Positions 1-6,192 are shown, numbered from the stretch's first letter. The stretch: DNA of 11,720 nucleotides from Mobilitalea sp. (GCA_029974875.1 JARKQP010000698.1:1-11720), one strand, 5' to 3'. Translations and numbers: made by a program. Notes: a model not told the origin generated them from the letters alone.

Positions 1-1
1 G

Positions 2-307
2 GTAATAAGAATGGCAGTGGAATTCATTCATAATAATAAGTTTAAGTTTTTGTACCCCAAGGATGTAGCCAATGCCATAAGCGTAAACCGGAGCTATCTT
101 TCCAAACGCTTTAAGGAGGAGGTCGGTGAGACACTCACAGATTATATCCATAAAACTAAAATGGATTTTGCGACTGAGCTGATGAAAAGCAATGTCTATC
201 ACTATAATGAAATCGCCGAGGTATTGGGCTATCAGAATTACTCCTATTTCAGCCGGATTTTCAAAAAATACTATGCCCTTTCACCTGCGGAATACATAAA
301 GAAATAA
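2..307 (+). CDS. AraC-family transcriptional regulator, C-terminal DNA-binding part (5' end outside window)
   Basis: The reading frame is open to the left edge of the window (V-I-R precedes the ATG at 11), so this is most likely the tail of a longer protein and the ATG at 11 is internal. The visible ~100 residues form a complete AraC/XylS double helix-turn-helix. The first helix-turn-helix is around DVANAISVNRSYLSKRF. The second is around EIAEVLGYQNYSYFSRIFKK, followed by the family's end signature SPAEYIKK. The sequence is closest to the output domain of YesN-type response regulators, which usually carry an N-terminal receiver domain, but that part cannot be seen. It lies upstream of, and in the same direction as, the pduQ-like gene, about 420 bp away, so it may control that gene. 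This role is inferred from position only. The TAA stop is at 305-307. Confidence 0.85.
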   Translation, partial: VIRMAVEFIHNNKFKFLYPKDVANAISVNRSYLSKRFKEEVGETLTDYIHKTKMDFATELMKSNVYHYNEIAEVLGYQNYSYFSRIFKKYYALSPAEYIKK

Positions 308-398
308 CTTCTTTACCCACCTCAGTTCCCCGTCATAAACTCTATTAATTATATTAAAAATAGTTATGTCAGTTATGCTAAAAAGCAGACAAGATTAC

Positions 399-427
399 TT
401 GACAAATGAGCCGATTTGATATACTTT
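399..427 (+). promoter_or_regulatory. Probable sigma-A promoter of the pduQ-like gene
   Basis: A perfect -35 box TTGACA lies at 399-404. A -10 candidate follows: TACTTT at 422-427 with a 17 bp spacer, or TATACT at 420-425 with a 15 bp spacer. Transcription would begin near 433 and give an untranslated leader of about 300 nt containing the whole hairpin array. The perfect -35 box makes this the best promoter seen in the gap, but the -10 box is ambiguous. Confidence 0.6.
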
Positions 428-440
428 ATAAATAAAGAAG

Positions 441-474
441 AAACAACATAACTTTAACCTAAATGTTGTTTTGT
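441..474 (+). other. AT-rich hairpin at the start of the pduQ leader
   Basis: AAACAACAT at 441-449 is perfectly complementary to ATGTTGTTT at 463-471. The loop is 13 nt and a T-rich stretch follows. The hairpin starts within about 10 nt of the predicted transcription start. It could be a weak attenuator or a 5' stabilising hairpin. It is GC-poor, so efficient termination is doubtful. Confidence 0.4.
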
Positions 475-503
475 GTGGTTTTCGTGTGGTTTCACCTGGA
501 TTT

Positions 504-725
504 AAGAGGAGATGGGCTCTCCCTTCCCACAATTGAAGGGAGGCTGGTTCTCCTTGCCCACCTTGGAAGGAGACGGTTCCTTCTTTCCCGCGACTGGAAG
601 GAGACGGATTCTCCTTTCCTACGACTGGAAGGAGACGATTCCTTCTTCCCGCGACTGGAAGGAGACGATTCTCCTTTCCCACCCTTGAAAGGAGGCCATT
701 CCTCCTTTCCCACATTTGAAAGGAG
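504..725 (+). repeat. Tandem array of 30-31 bp SD/anti-SD hairpin units in the pduQ leader
   Basis: Seven units begin at about 504, 535, 566, 597, 628, 658 and 688. Each has a purine arm resembling GGAAGGAGA, a short loop, and a pyrimidine arm resembling TCTCCTTTCC, so each unit folds on itself. The period is 31 or 30 bp and does not preserve a reading frame. Units 3 and 5 match each other best, as do units 4 and 6, which suggests duplication of a ~61 bp pair. The last unit has a perfect 9 bp stem (687-695 with 701-709). An eighth half unit at 718-725, GAAAGGAG, is the actual ribosome binding site of the ATG at 731. The purine arms look like Shine-Dalgarno sequences and the pyrimidine arms like anti-Shine-Dalgarno sequences. 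Confidence 0.85.
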
Positions 726-730
726 AAATC

Positions 731-1861
731 ATGAATAGTTCTTTTAGCATCAAGACCGATATTATGATAGGATCCGGAAATGCGGATCTCTTCCGCTGTG
801 CCGGCAAGGTGTTAATTGTCACTGACCGGTTTATGCAGGAAAAGGAAGTAACCAAATATATCACAAAACACTTAGAGGGTATTGAATATAAGATATTTTC
901 AGATGTAAAGCCCAATCCGGATATTGCTACCGTGATAAAGGGTGTAAAGATCATATTAGAATTTAAGCCTGAGCTGGTGGTCGCTCTTGGCGGCGGCTCT
1001 CCTATTGATGCGGCAAAAGGAATGATTTTTTTCGCCCGCATGCAGGATTCTTCCATTAACATTCGATTTATTGCAATTCCAACTACCAGCGGAACCGGCT
1101 CGGAGGTCACAAACTTCTCCGTAATTACAGATCCGGAAACAGAAACAAAATATCCGCTGGTGGATGACAGCATGCTGCCGGATATGGCAATCATCGATGC
1201 TGAACTGACCAAAACCGTTCCCCGGAGTGTAACCGCCGATACGGGTATGGACGTATTAACCCACGCAATTGAGGCTTTTGTCTGTAATATGAGAAATGAT
1301 TTTACCGACGCCCTTGCAGAAAAGGCGATTAAGCTCGCTAATAAATTCCTGATCCAGGTTTTTGAAAATCCTGAGGATGTGAGTCTCCGGCAAAAAGTAC
1401 ATAATGCCTCCTGTCTTGCAGGAATGGCATTTAGTAATTCCGGTCTCGGAATCAACCACTCCATGGCCCACACCTTGGGTGCACATTTCCACATCCCCCA
1501 CGGAAAGGCCAATGCGATCCTGCTGCCCTATGTCATTTCCTACAATGCAGGCCTATATGACCAGCTGACAGAGGCCAACAAGCGTTATGCCAAGATCGCA
1601 CGCTTAATCTGGCTTGACAGCACCAACGAACGCCAAAGCACCATGAACCTGGTCCGTGCCCTAAGAAATTACATTGCAAAGCTGAATATCCCCTCCAGCA
1701 TTAAAGCGGCGGGAGTAAATAAGCAGGACTTTCTGGATGTACTGCCGGAGCTGGTGGAGGCCGCTTATGCAGACCCCTGTACCGCCGGAAATCCCAGACA
1801 GGTCACGAAAGAAGAATTATCCACACTTTTTATCCGGGCATATGAGGGCAAATATGCGTAA
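731..1861 (+). CDS. pduQ: PduQ-like iron-containing alcohol dehydrogenase (1-propanol dehydrogenase type)
   Basis: This 376-residue group III metal-dependent alcohol dehydrogenase should reduce an aldehyde such as propionaldehyde with NADH, regenerating NAD+ inside a bacterial microcompartment. The nucleotide-binding motif GGGSPIDAAKG is at residues 87-97 and PTTSGTGSEVT is at 117-127. The metal ligands expected from FucO are all present: D174 and H178 (in MDVLTHAIEA), H243 and H257 (in a NHSMAHTLG ... IPHG block). Length and sequence agree with Salmonella PduQ along the whole protein, including the AGNPR motif near the C-terminus. The ATG at 731 is preferred over the in-frame TTG at 716, because AAAGGAG at 719-725 is an ideal ribosome binding site for 731. 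The gene is followed 42 bp later by a BMC shell gene, supporting a microcompartment role. The exact substrate is inferred. Confidence 0.9.
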   Translation: MNSSFSIKTDIMIGSGNADLFRCAGKVLIVTDRFMQEKEVTKYITKHLEGIEYKIFSDVKPNPDIATVIKGVKIILEFKPELVVALGGGSPIDAAKGMIFFARMQDSSINIRFIAIPTTSGTGSEVTNFSVITDPETETKYPLVDDSMLPDMAIIDAELTKTVPRSVTADTGMDVLTHAIEAFVCNMRNDFTDALAEKAIKLANKFLIQVFENPEDVSLRQKVHNASCLAGMAFSNSGLGINHSMAHTLGAHFHIPHGKANAILLPYVISYNAGLYDQLTEANKRYAKIARLIWLDSTNERQSTMNLVRALRNYIAKLNIPSSIKAAGVNKQDFLDVLPELVEAAYADPCTAGNPRQVTKEELSTLFIRAYEGKYA

Positions 1862-1869
1862 TATCCGTA

Positions 1870-1900
1870 GTATAGGAAAGGTATAGGAAAGCAGCTATAC
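1870..1900 (+). repeat. 11 bp direct repeat and small hairpin before the BMC-T gene
   Basis: GTATAGGAAAG occurs at 1881-1891, and a near-identical copy (GTATAGGAAAG read from 1870) lies directly before it. The second copy also forms a 6 bp hairpin, GTATAG (1881-1886) with CTATAC (1895-1900). The repeat lies exactly where the first ~40 codons of the shell protein should be, so it may mark a deletion joint. Its AGGAAAG is also the only ribosome-binding-site-like sequence for the ATG at 1904, at a loose spacing of 12 nt. Confidence 0.5.
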
Positions 1901-1903
1901 TGT

Positions 1904-2332
1904 ATGTTATTAGAATACATGGTTATCATCGGCGGCAATACCAGTGCGGTAAACGCCTCCATGAAGTCAGGCGAGGAAATCGTCGGAGAATTCTTAGTCG
2001 ATAAATTATTCATACCAAATGTCAGCGACCAGCTTATGCCTGCAATCAGCGGCACCTCACAGGTGGCAACCTCCGGAGCCATCGGTGTCATTGAATTCTA
2101 TTCCGTGGCCTCTGCCATCATCGCAGCAGACACTGCAGCAAAGGCAGCGGATGTAAATCTGATTGAGATCCGGACCGGCTTTGCGATCGGAGGAAAAGGC
2201 TTTGTTACCATGGGCGGTGATGTCAGTGCTGTTACAGAAGCAATCAATGCAGCAAAGGCGGTCAGCGAGCTTATGGTCGAATGTGCGGTTATTCCAAGGC
2301 CTGTTGATAAGCTATATGAGGCTTTGATGTAA
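1904..2332 (+). CDS. N-terminally truncated PduT-like BMC-T microcompartment shell protein
   Basis: The 142 residues match a tandem-domain BMC-T protein of the PduT type, but only from the middle of its first BMC domain. Residues 5-45 (EYMVIIGG ... NVSDQLMPAI) correspond to the second half of domain 1. Residues 58-142 (GAIGVIEFYSVASAIIAAD ... VIPRPVDKLYEAL) form a complete second BMC domain. PduT is normally ~184 residues, so about 40 N-terminal residues (first strand, first helix and part of the second strand) are missing. The frame is closed by TAG at 1868-1870, so no upstream extension can supply them. No frameshift or internal stop is seen in what remains. The gene is therefore either a recent deletion product or a shortened but translated shell protein. 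A half domain should not form a normal trimer, so function is doubtful. It follows pduQ by 42 bp and is probably cotranscribed with it. Confidence 0.85.
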   Translation: MLLEYMVIIGGNTSAVNASMKSGEEIVGEFLVDKLFIPNVSDQLMPAISGTSQVATSGAIGVIEFYSVASAIIAADTAAKAADVNLIEIRTGFAIGGKGFVTMGGDVSAVTEAINAAKAVSELMVECAVIPRPVDKLYEALM

Positions 2333-2348
2333 TGACATCAGCTGGTAA

Positions 2349-2385
2349 CAGAGTTGACTGCAATATGAATTGCAGTCAGCCTCTG
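2349..2385. terminator. Hairpin between the BMC-T and msrB genes, possible terminator
   Basis: TGACTGCAA (2355-2363) pairs perfectly with TTGCAGTCA (2370-2378) around a 6 nt loop. An outer CAGAG (2349-2353) pairs with CTCTG (2381-2385) across a small internal loop. It sits between two converging genes, where a terminator is expected. The T-rich run on the + strand only begins about 23 nt later, inside the msrB end, so it is not a textbook intrinsic terminator. Confidence 0.45.
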
Positions 2386-2403
2386 GCTTCATTCCCACAT
2401 TTC

Positions 2404-2859
2404 CTATTGTTTTTTCTCTAAGAGAGGAGTAAAATCCCCGTAGCCTTCCTTCTCCAGCTCTTCCTTCGATATAAATCTCAGGGAAGCGCTATTAATACAA
2501 TATCTCAACCCACCCAGCTCCTTTGGTCCGTCCTCGAATACATGTCCAAGATGGGAATCTCCCAGCTTGCTCCGAACCTCGGTCCGTACCATACCATGGC
2601 TGCGGTCAAATACTTCCTGGATCAGAGCCTTATCGATTGGTCTTGAAAAGCTTGGCCAGCCACAGCCGGATTCAAATTTTTCAGTGGATAAAAATAAGGG
2701 CTCCCCTGTCGTGATATCCACATAAATCCCTTCCCTAAACTCATCATAATATTCATTTTGGAACGGCGCTTCTGTCCTACTGTTCTGTGTCACGTCATAT
2801 TGCAGCCCGGTTAAATTTTTCTTTAATTCATCGTTTGATTTCTTCGGATATTTTTCCAA
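2404..2859 (-). CDS. msrB: Peptide-methionine (R)-S-oxide reductase MsrB
   Basis: The enzyme reduces methionine-R-sulfoxide in proteins, using thioredoxin-type electron donors, in the cytoplasm. The 151 residues form a single complete MsrB domain. The nucleophilic cysteine is C121 in [11 protein letters not shown] and the probable resolving cysteine is C66 in SGCGWPSF. The [10 protein letters not shown] block (residues 103-112) is also typical. The two CXXC zinc motifs found in many MsrB proteins are absent, so this is the zinc-free form. The start is a TTG at 2857-2859: no ATG or GTG is in frame upstream, and AGGAGG lies 9 nt before it. There is no MsrA domain fused or adjacent. The gene stands alone, converging on the BMC-T gene, and its leader holds the 21-24 bp tandem array. 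Confidence 0.95.
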   Translation of the reverse strand: MEKYPKKSNDELKKNLTGLQYDVTQNSRTEAPFQNEYYDEFREGIYVDITTGEPLFLSTEKFESGCGWPSFSRPIDKALIQEVFDRSHGMVRTEVRSKLGDSHLGHVFEDGPKELGGLRYCINSASLRFISKEELEKEGYGDFTPLLEKKQ

Positions 2860-2868
2860 ACCACATTC

Positions 2869-2874
2869 CCTCCT
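2869..2874 (-). promoter_or_regulatory. Ribosome binding site fixing the TTG start of msrB
   Basis: Read on the minus strand this is a perfect AGGAGG, 9 nt before the TTG at 2859. An ATG at 2866-2864 is nearer to it but is in another frame and only 2 nt away, so the TTG is the credible start. Confidence 0.8.
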
Positions 2875-2905
2875 TTACTTACTAAACACAATTTAGCTGC
2901 TCTTA

Positions 2906-3097
2906 TCAAACACGGTTCTTTCTATCTTTCAACATAGTTTCCTGTTTTCTCAAGCATAGTTTTCTTTCTTTTTCAAGCATAGTCTTTCCACTTTTATCAA
3001 ACATGGTTTTCTGTCCTTTTCAAACATAGCCTTCCCACTTTTATCAAACATGGTTTTCTGTCCTTTTCAAATATAGCCTTCCCACTTTTATCAAATC
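2906..3097 (-). repeat. Tandem array of 21-24 bp units in the msrB leader
   Basis: Nine copies of a core reading TCAAACATAG or TCAAACATGG on the + strand begin at 2906, 2929, 2950, 2973, 2997, 3020, 3044, 3067 and 3091. The spacing is mostly 23 or 24 bp. The stretch 2997-3043 is repeated almost exactly at 3044-3090 (47 bp, one clear C/T difference), so the newest growth was by a two-unit duplication on the msrB-distal side. On the transcribed (minus) strand each unit reads like YATGTTTGA followed by purine-rich AAAAGGA or GGGAAGG. The array lies wholly within the predicted msrB leader. It is unrelated in sequence to the array before pduQ and has no pyrimidine arms, so it does not form the same hairpins. 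Confidence 0.8.
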
Positions 3098-3133
3098 AAA
3101 TTTCTGCTTTATTAACATGGGTTTTCCGCTTTT

Positions 3134-3162
3134 AGTATAACACAAAACTGCTTTATTATCAT
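3134..3162 (-). promoter_or_regulatory. Probable promoter of msrB
   Basis: On the minus strand the -10 box is TATACT (3139-3134), directly preceded by TGT, which makes an extended -10. A 17 bp spacer separates it from ATGATA (3162-3157), which matches 4 of 6 bases of TTGACA. Transcription would start near 3127 and give a ~265 nt leader that includes the whole tandem array. Confidence 0.5.
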
Positions 3163-3326
3163 AACTAAGTCTTTCAACCAGTCTACAACAATGCTCCGGC
3201 CTATCATACGACAGCTACCCTGGAAACCAAATCCGGGAGGAAAGCCACAATTCACAGATTATTGTCTAAAGGCACAACGAAAAAAATGTAACTTTCTTCT
3301 TTAAAAATATCATTGTAAATTTATGG
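3163..3326 (+). other. Gene-free stretch before the beta-helix gene, with small hairpins
   Basis: No gene is seen here. CCC(T)GGA pairs with TCCGGG around 3218-3236 with one bulged T, and ACAAT/ATTGT form a 5 bp stem at about 3247-3265. Short fragments resemble pieces of a c-di-GMP-I riboswitch (GGAAACC, AAAGCCAC, GTCTAAAGGCAC), but the conserved core is not complete. An extended -10 box (TGG then TATATT) at 3324-3332 is a plausible promoter for the downstream gene. It would leave this stretch upstream of transcription. Confidence 0.3.
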
Positions 3327-3332
3327 TATATT
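3324..3332 (+). promoter_or_regulatory. Possible extended -10 promoter of the beta-helix gene
   Basis: TGG precedes TATATT (3327-3332), fitting an extended -10 element. No good -35 box is seen at the right distance. A perfect TATAAT at 3411-3416 is too close to the ribosome binding site (AAAGGGG, 3423-3429) to serve. Confidence 0.35.
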
Positions 3333-3436
3333 CCAGATAATAAATTAAGGGACCATGCCTGGATAAAATCCTAAGCGGCATACATTCTCTTACAAATATG
3401 GTCTTAAAAATATAATGTATTGAAAGGGGAAAAATT

Positions 3437-5467
3437 ATGCTTAAGAAACACTGGTACCAAAAATTATTCTGCCTGCTGGTCATTATCTGTATGATGGCAG
3501 GTTCCGTCTCAACGGCCGTGGCGGCCACACAGCCCGCAAGCCCGCAGAAGGTTGTTTCTGCCGGAACTACTTGGGAAGCAACAAAAACTACAGCACTATC
3601 TGCTTTAACCATCAAGGAAGGCGCTGACATCATTGCGCCGGATAACTGTACCGTGACCTTAACCGTAGGAGGCGTCGAAACTGCAATTGAACCGGGAACC
3701 TACCAGGGGAATATCGTGCTCACAGTTACCCCGAAGTTTGCCGCCAATCCTTCCAGCTACAACGGCCGCGGTATTGATGACTACCGCACCGCCATCTATG
3801 TGGACAATACCGGACTTGTCAAATCCCAGTCCGTCAGTGCGGCTGTCAAAGGCACGAAAGTGACGGATACAGCTGCAGAAAATATTAAAATAACCTCCAA
3901 CAGCGATAATTTCACCGGAATCATGGTAAACGGCGGTGAATATACCGTTAAAGACTCTACCTTCCATTTTAAGAGCAACAGCGATGGAAGCAAGGTCTCC
4001 GACTTTACCGGTTACGGATCAGTGATCAGCGCCTTTAACGATGCGAAGCTGACCTTGGATAATGTATATATTAATACCTGGGGTGTTGCCCGTACGGCTC
4101 TCTTTGCCGACAGCTCCTCCGATGCTTTGATTACCGATTCCAGGATCAATGTATGGGGCGGCACCCTCTATGACGGCTACGTAAACAGTGCGGATCAGAC
4201 GAAAATGGTAGCACCGCCCTGGGTTCTGGGCATCACCGGCAATGCCCGCGCCACCAACATGATGGGCAACTGTTCTTCTACTACTGTCGTAAGGTCAAAT
4301 GTAGCTGCTGACCAATGGGGCGTGCTTTCTACCGACAGCGGCTCAGACATGCTGCTTACGGTTGTTGATTCCACCTTAACCCTGGTCGGCAAGGATCAGA
4401 AGGATCCCTATAGCACCAGCTTTGGCAGCGGTTATGGTACTTATATCATCGGTAATGCACAGGAGCGCTTTTACGGAGTGACCTTCAACGTCGGAACCTA
4501 TGCTTCCATCCTGACGGGCGGCGATGCTGTCTATGCCTCCTCCAATTTTAGCGAGCCCCTGGACATCTATCCCCTGACCCAGATTCCTAATGGCAAGACA
4601 GTGAAGGATTTTATGGGGAATGAGCAGGAAGGCTATGATACCGTTGCTTCCACAACTCCTGTTTTTAAAGGAATCACCGGCCTGGGACGGATTACCAGGA
4701 TCAATTCAGATGCTTTTGGCTTTATGGCACATAACTCCGGCAGCTTAACCATCACTGACGGTACCGTAGTAAATACCGACAATGCCGCTTTCTTAATTAA
4801 ATCCGGCGATGTAGACATTAATGTAACTGACGGCGCAAAAATCAACCCTAAGGACGGCGTGCTTCTCCAGATGATCGATAATGATGATTCCATTGTAGGT
4901 GCTGTCATGGAAGCAGGCGGCCCGACCTTCAACACTGATTTTTATGAAAAGACCGGCTATCCGGGAATTGATTACAGTGTCAAGGTCACAAAGGACGGCA
5001 GGAATACCGTTAATTTCAATGCGGAAGCTGTTGACCTAAAGGGCAATCTGTACAACGGCACAGGGTATTTCGGAGGCGGCCCTTCACCTTCCAACCAGGC
5101 TGCTGATTTATTAAATGTAACCCTCGGCAAGGACTCCACTTTAACCGGTGCCATCAGCGCAACCTCCGTCATCCATGTGGATGAGAATGGGATCCAGAAT
5201 GAGCATTTTACAATTGACCAGTACTATTATCTCGGCCATGTGGCAAACAAGGGCTATTATAACGGCGGCAATGATATTTCCGTGACCTTAAAGGATAATG
5301 GTACCTGGAAAGTAACGGATACCTCCATCATCACGGGCTTAACCATCGGTGAGGGCAGCAGCATAACCGCTCCCGACGGAAAATCCCTCCTGATGTATGT
5401 AAATGGCTCGTATACCCCGATGAAGGCCGGAACTTATACGGGATTAATCAAGCTGGAGGTTTATTAA
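3437..5467 (+). CDS. Secreted right-handed beta-helix (pectate-lyase-like fold) protein of unknown function
   Basis: The 676-residue protein starts with a classical signal peptide: a KK-rich start, a hydrophobic core LFCLLVIICMM, and a cleavage site after AVAA near residue 30. The mature part is rich in Gly, Asn, Asp, Thr and Val in short strand-turn repeats such as NVYINTWG, DSRINVWGG and DSTLTLVG, as in parallel beta-helix proteins. Residues ~45-97 (TWEATKTTALSALTIKEGAD ... GTYQGNIVLTV) and 622-676 (GTWKVTDTSIITGLTIGEGS ... GTYTGLIKLEV) resemble each other, so one module sits at each end of the helix. No LPXTG signal, S-layer-homology or cell-wall-binding module and no recognisable catalytic site is seen, so it is probably released or held non-covalently. 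Start: ATG with AAAGGGG 7 nt upstream. A carbohydrate-binding or adhesin role would be a guess. The gene stands alone between convergent neighbours. Confidence 0.8.
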   Translation: MLKKHWYQKLFCLLVIICMMAGSVSTAVAATQPASPQKVVSAGTTWEATKTTALSALTIKEGADIIAPDNCTVTLTVGGVETAIEPGTYQGNIVLTVTPKFAANPSSYNGRGIDDYRTAIYVDNTGLVKSQSVSAAVKGTKVTDTAAENIKITSNSDNFTGIMVNGGEYTVKDSTFHFKSNSDGSKVSDFTGYGSVISAFNDAKLTLDNVYINTWGVARTALFADSSSDALITDSRINVWGGTLYDGYVNSADQTKMVAPPWVLGITGNARATNMMGNCSSTTVVRSNVAADQWGVLSTDSGSDMLLTVVDSTLTLVGKDQKDPYSTSFGSGYGTYIIGNAQERFYGVTFNVGTYASILTGGDAVYASSNFSEPLDIYPLTQIPNGKTVKDFMGNEQEGYDTVASTTPVFKGITGLGRITRINSDAFGFMAHNSGSLTITDGTVVNTDNAAFLIKSGDVDINVTDGAKINPKDGVLLQMIDNDDSIVGAVMEAGGPTFNTDFYEKTGYPGIDYSVKVTKDGRNTVNFNAEAVDLKGNLYNGTGYFGGGPSPSNQAADLLNVTLGKDSTLTGAISATSVIHVDENGIQNEHFTIDQYYYLGHVANKGYYNGGNDISVTLKDNGTWKVTDTSIITGLTIGEGSSITAPDGKSLLMYVNGSYTPMKAGTYTGLIKLEVY

Positions 5468-5501
5468 AAGCTATTGATTGAAGCAGCATGAATTAAAAAC
5501 A

Positions 5502-5609
5502 ATAAAAGACCACTTCCCAGTGAGTGAGGTAACCTCCCATAGGTTAGATTTTTAGGTCTAACCCATGGGGGCAGTTCATTACCCCACTTACCATAAGGTG
5601 GTCTTTTAT
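5502..5609. terminator. 108 bp imperfect palindrome, probable bidirectional terminator
   Basis: The outer arms ATAAAAGACCAC and GTGGTCTTTTAT are complementary. Inside, GTGAGTGAGGTAA faces TTACCCCACTTAC, and CCCATAGGTTAGA (5536-5548) faces TCTAACCCATGGG (5557-5569), leaving a TTTTTAGG-type loop. The whole element is one long, slightly mismatched hairpin. It lies between the converging beta-helix and HD genes and ends in TTTT on both strands, as a bidirectional terminator would. The stem (~50 bp) is much longer than a normal terminator, so it may be a small dispersed palindromic element that has been adopted for this job. Confidence 0.75.
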
Positions 5610-5619
5610 AATCATAAAG

Positions 5620-6192
5620 CTATCGCATACGCTCCTTCGTTTTTTTGTCAAGGTATGACCTTAACCGGATTAATAAATCTCCTTCTTCAAAATACTCTTT
5701 CCCATAGGCCAGATTAAATCCATAGTCAAAATCCTCCGGCATATCTCCCTGGTTATGCTGGAGAATCGTTTCTGCCTTATCCAGCGCCTTAATCAGCTTT
5801 GCTTCCGGTGTCTTGTTGGCATTATACTCCAACCAGATATCCAGCATCCTCTTAGCCTGTGCTTCCGGTAATATCCCAAACACCTTCTGCACGGCATAAT
5901 ATTCTGTATCATACTTATCATCCTTATCCGGCTTTAATGCGGCCGAAATATCGCCTTCATAAATTTCTCCCATGTCATGGATCAGGCTCATAATCAATAG
6001 CTTAGGCAAATCCAGCTCTTCATACTCTTCCGACACAACACAAGCCAAAAGAGCCAGACGCCAGGAATGCTCCGCGTCACTTTCCCTCCGCCCGCTGCTG
6101 GTCCAGGAGGTACGGAGGACTGATTTCATTTTCTCTATTTCCTCTATAAATGCTATATATTTTTCCAGGTTCATCTTGCTATTCTTCCCCAT
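5620..6192 (-). CDS. HD-domain phosphohydrolase (YfbR/HDDC2-like, probable nucleotidase)
   Basis: The 190 residues carry the metal-binding HD signature: H42 in ESDAEHSWRLALLA, H72-D73 in SLIHDMGEIYEGD, and D138 in KALDKAETILQH. This is the pattern of the YfbR/HDDC2 group, whose members remove phosphate from deoxynucleoside monophosphates. The exact substrate here is unknown. Length is normal for the group and no other domain is attached. The ATG at 6192 has GGAGG 9 nt upstream. A second ATG (6174) is possible but has a poorer site. The start overlaps the end of the GTPase::nuclease gene by 14 bp, so it is probably translationally coupled and is the last gene of the cluster, ending just before the palindromic terminator. 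The link to an RNA-cutting enzyme could be nucleotide salvage, but this is speculation. Confidence 0.85.
   Translation of the reverse strand: MGKNSKMNLEKYIAFIEEIEKMKSVLRTSWTSSGRRESDAEHSWRLALLACVVSEEYEELDLPKLLIMSLIHDMGEIYEGDISAALKPDKDDKYDTEYYAVQKVFGILPEAQAKRMLDIWLEYNANKTPEAKLIKALDKAETILQHNQGDMPEDFDYGFNLAYGKEYFEEGDLLIRLRSYLDKKTKERMR

Noticed and set aside
504..725. CRISPR array
   Set aside because: The 30-31 bp periodicity resembles CRISPR repeats, but the whole unit repeats with no unique spacers between units, and it is joined directly to a ribosome binding site. The array at 2906-3097 fails for the same reason.
395..738. Open frames on both strands across the hairpin array (for example 463-738 +, 395-715 -, 492-713 -)
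   Set aside because: They exist because the repeat units happen to lack stop codons. The 30-31 bp period shifts frame between units, no Shine-Dalgarno sequence precedes the starts, and the products are low-complexity. The + frame ending 5 nt past the pduQ ATG could be a coupled leader peptide, but there is no initiation signal for it.
619..1512. 297-codon antisense frame opposite pduQ
   Set aside because: It lies opposite a gene with every expected catalytic residue, begins and ends without signals, and its sequence does not look like a known protein.
3178..3300. A confident c-di-GMP-I riboswitch call
   Set aside because: Only short fragments agree; the conserved core, the correct spacing and the third stem are missing, so it is listed only as a weak observation.
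3411..3416. TATAAT before the beta-helix gene as its -10 box
   Set aside because: Transcription would start inside the ribosome binding site at 3423-3429, and the spacer to TTACAA (3390-3395) is only 15 bp.
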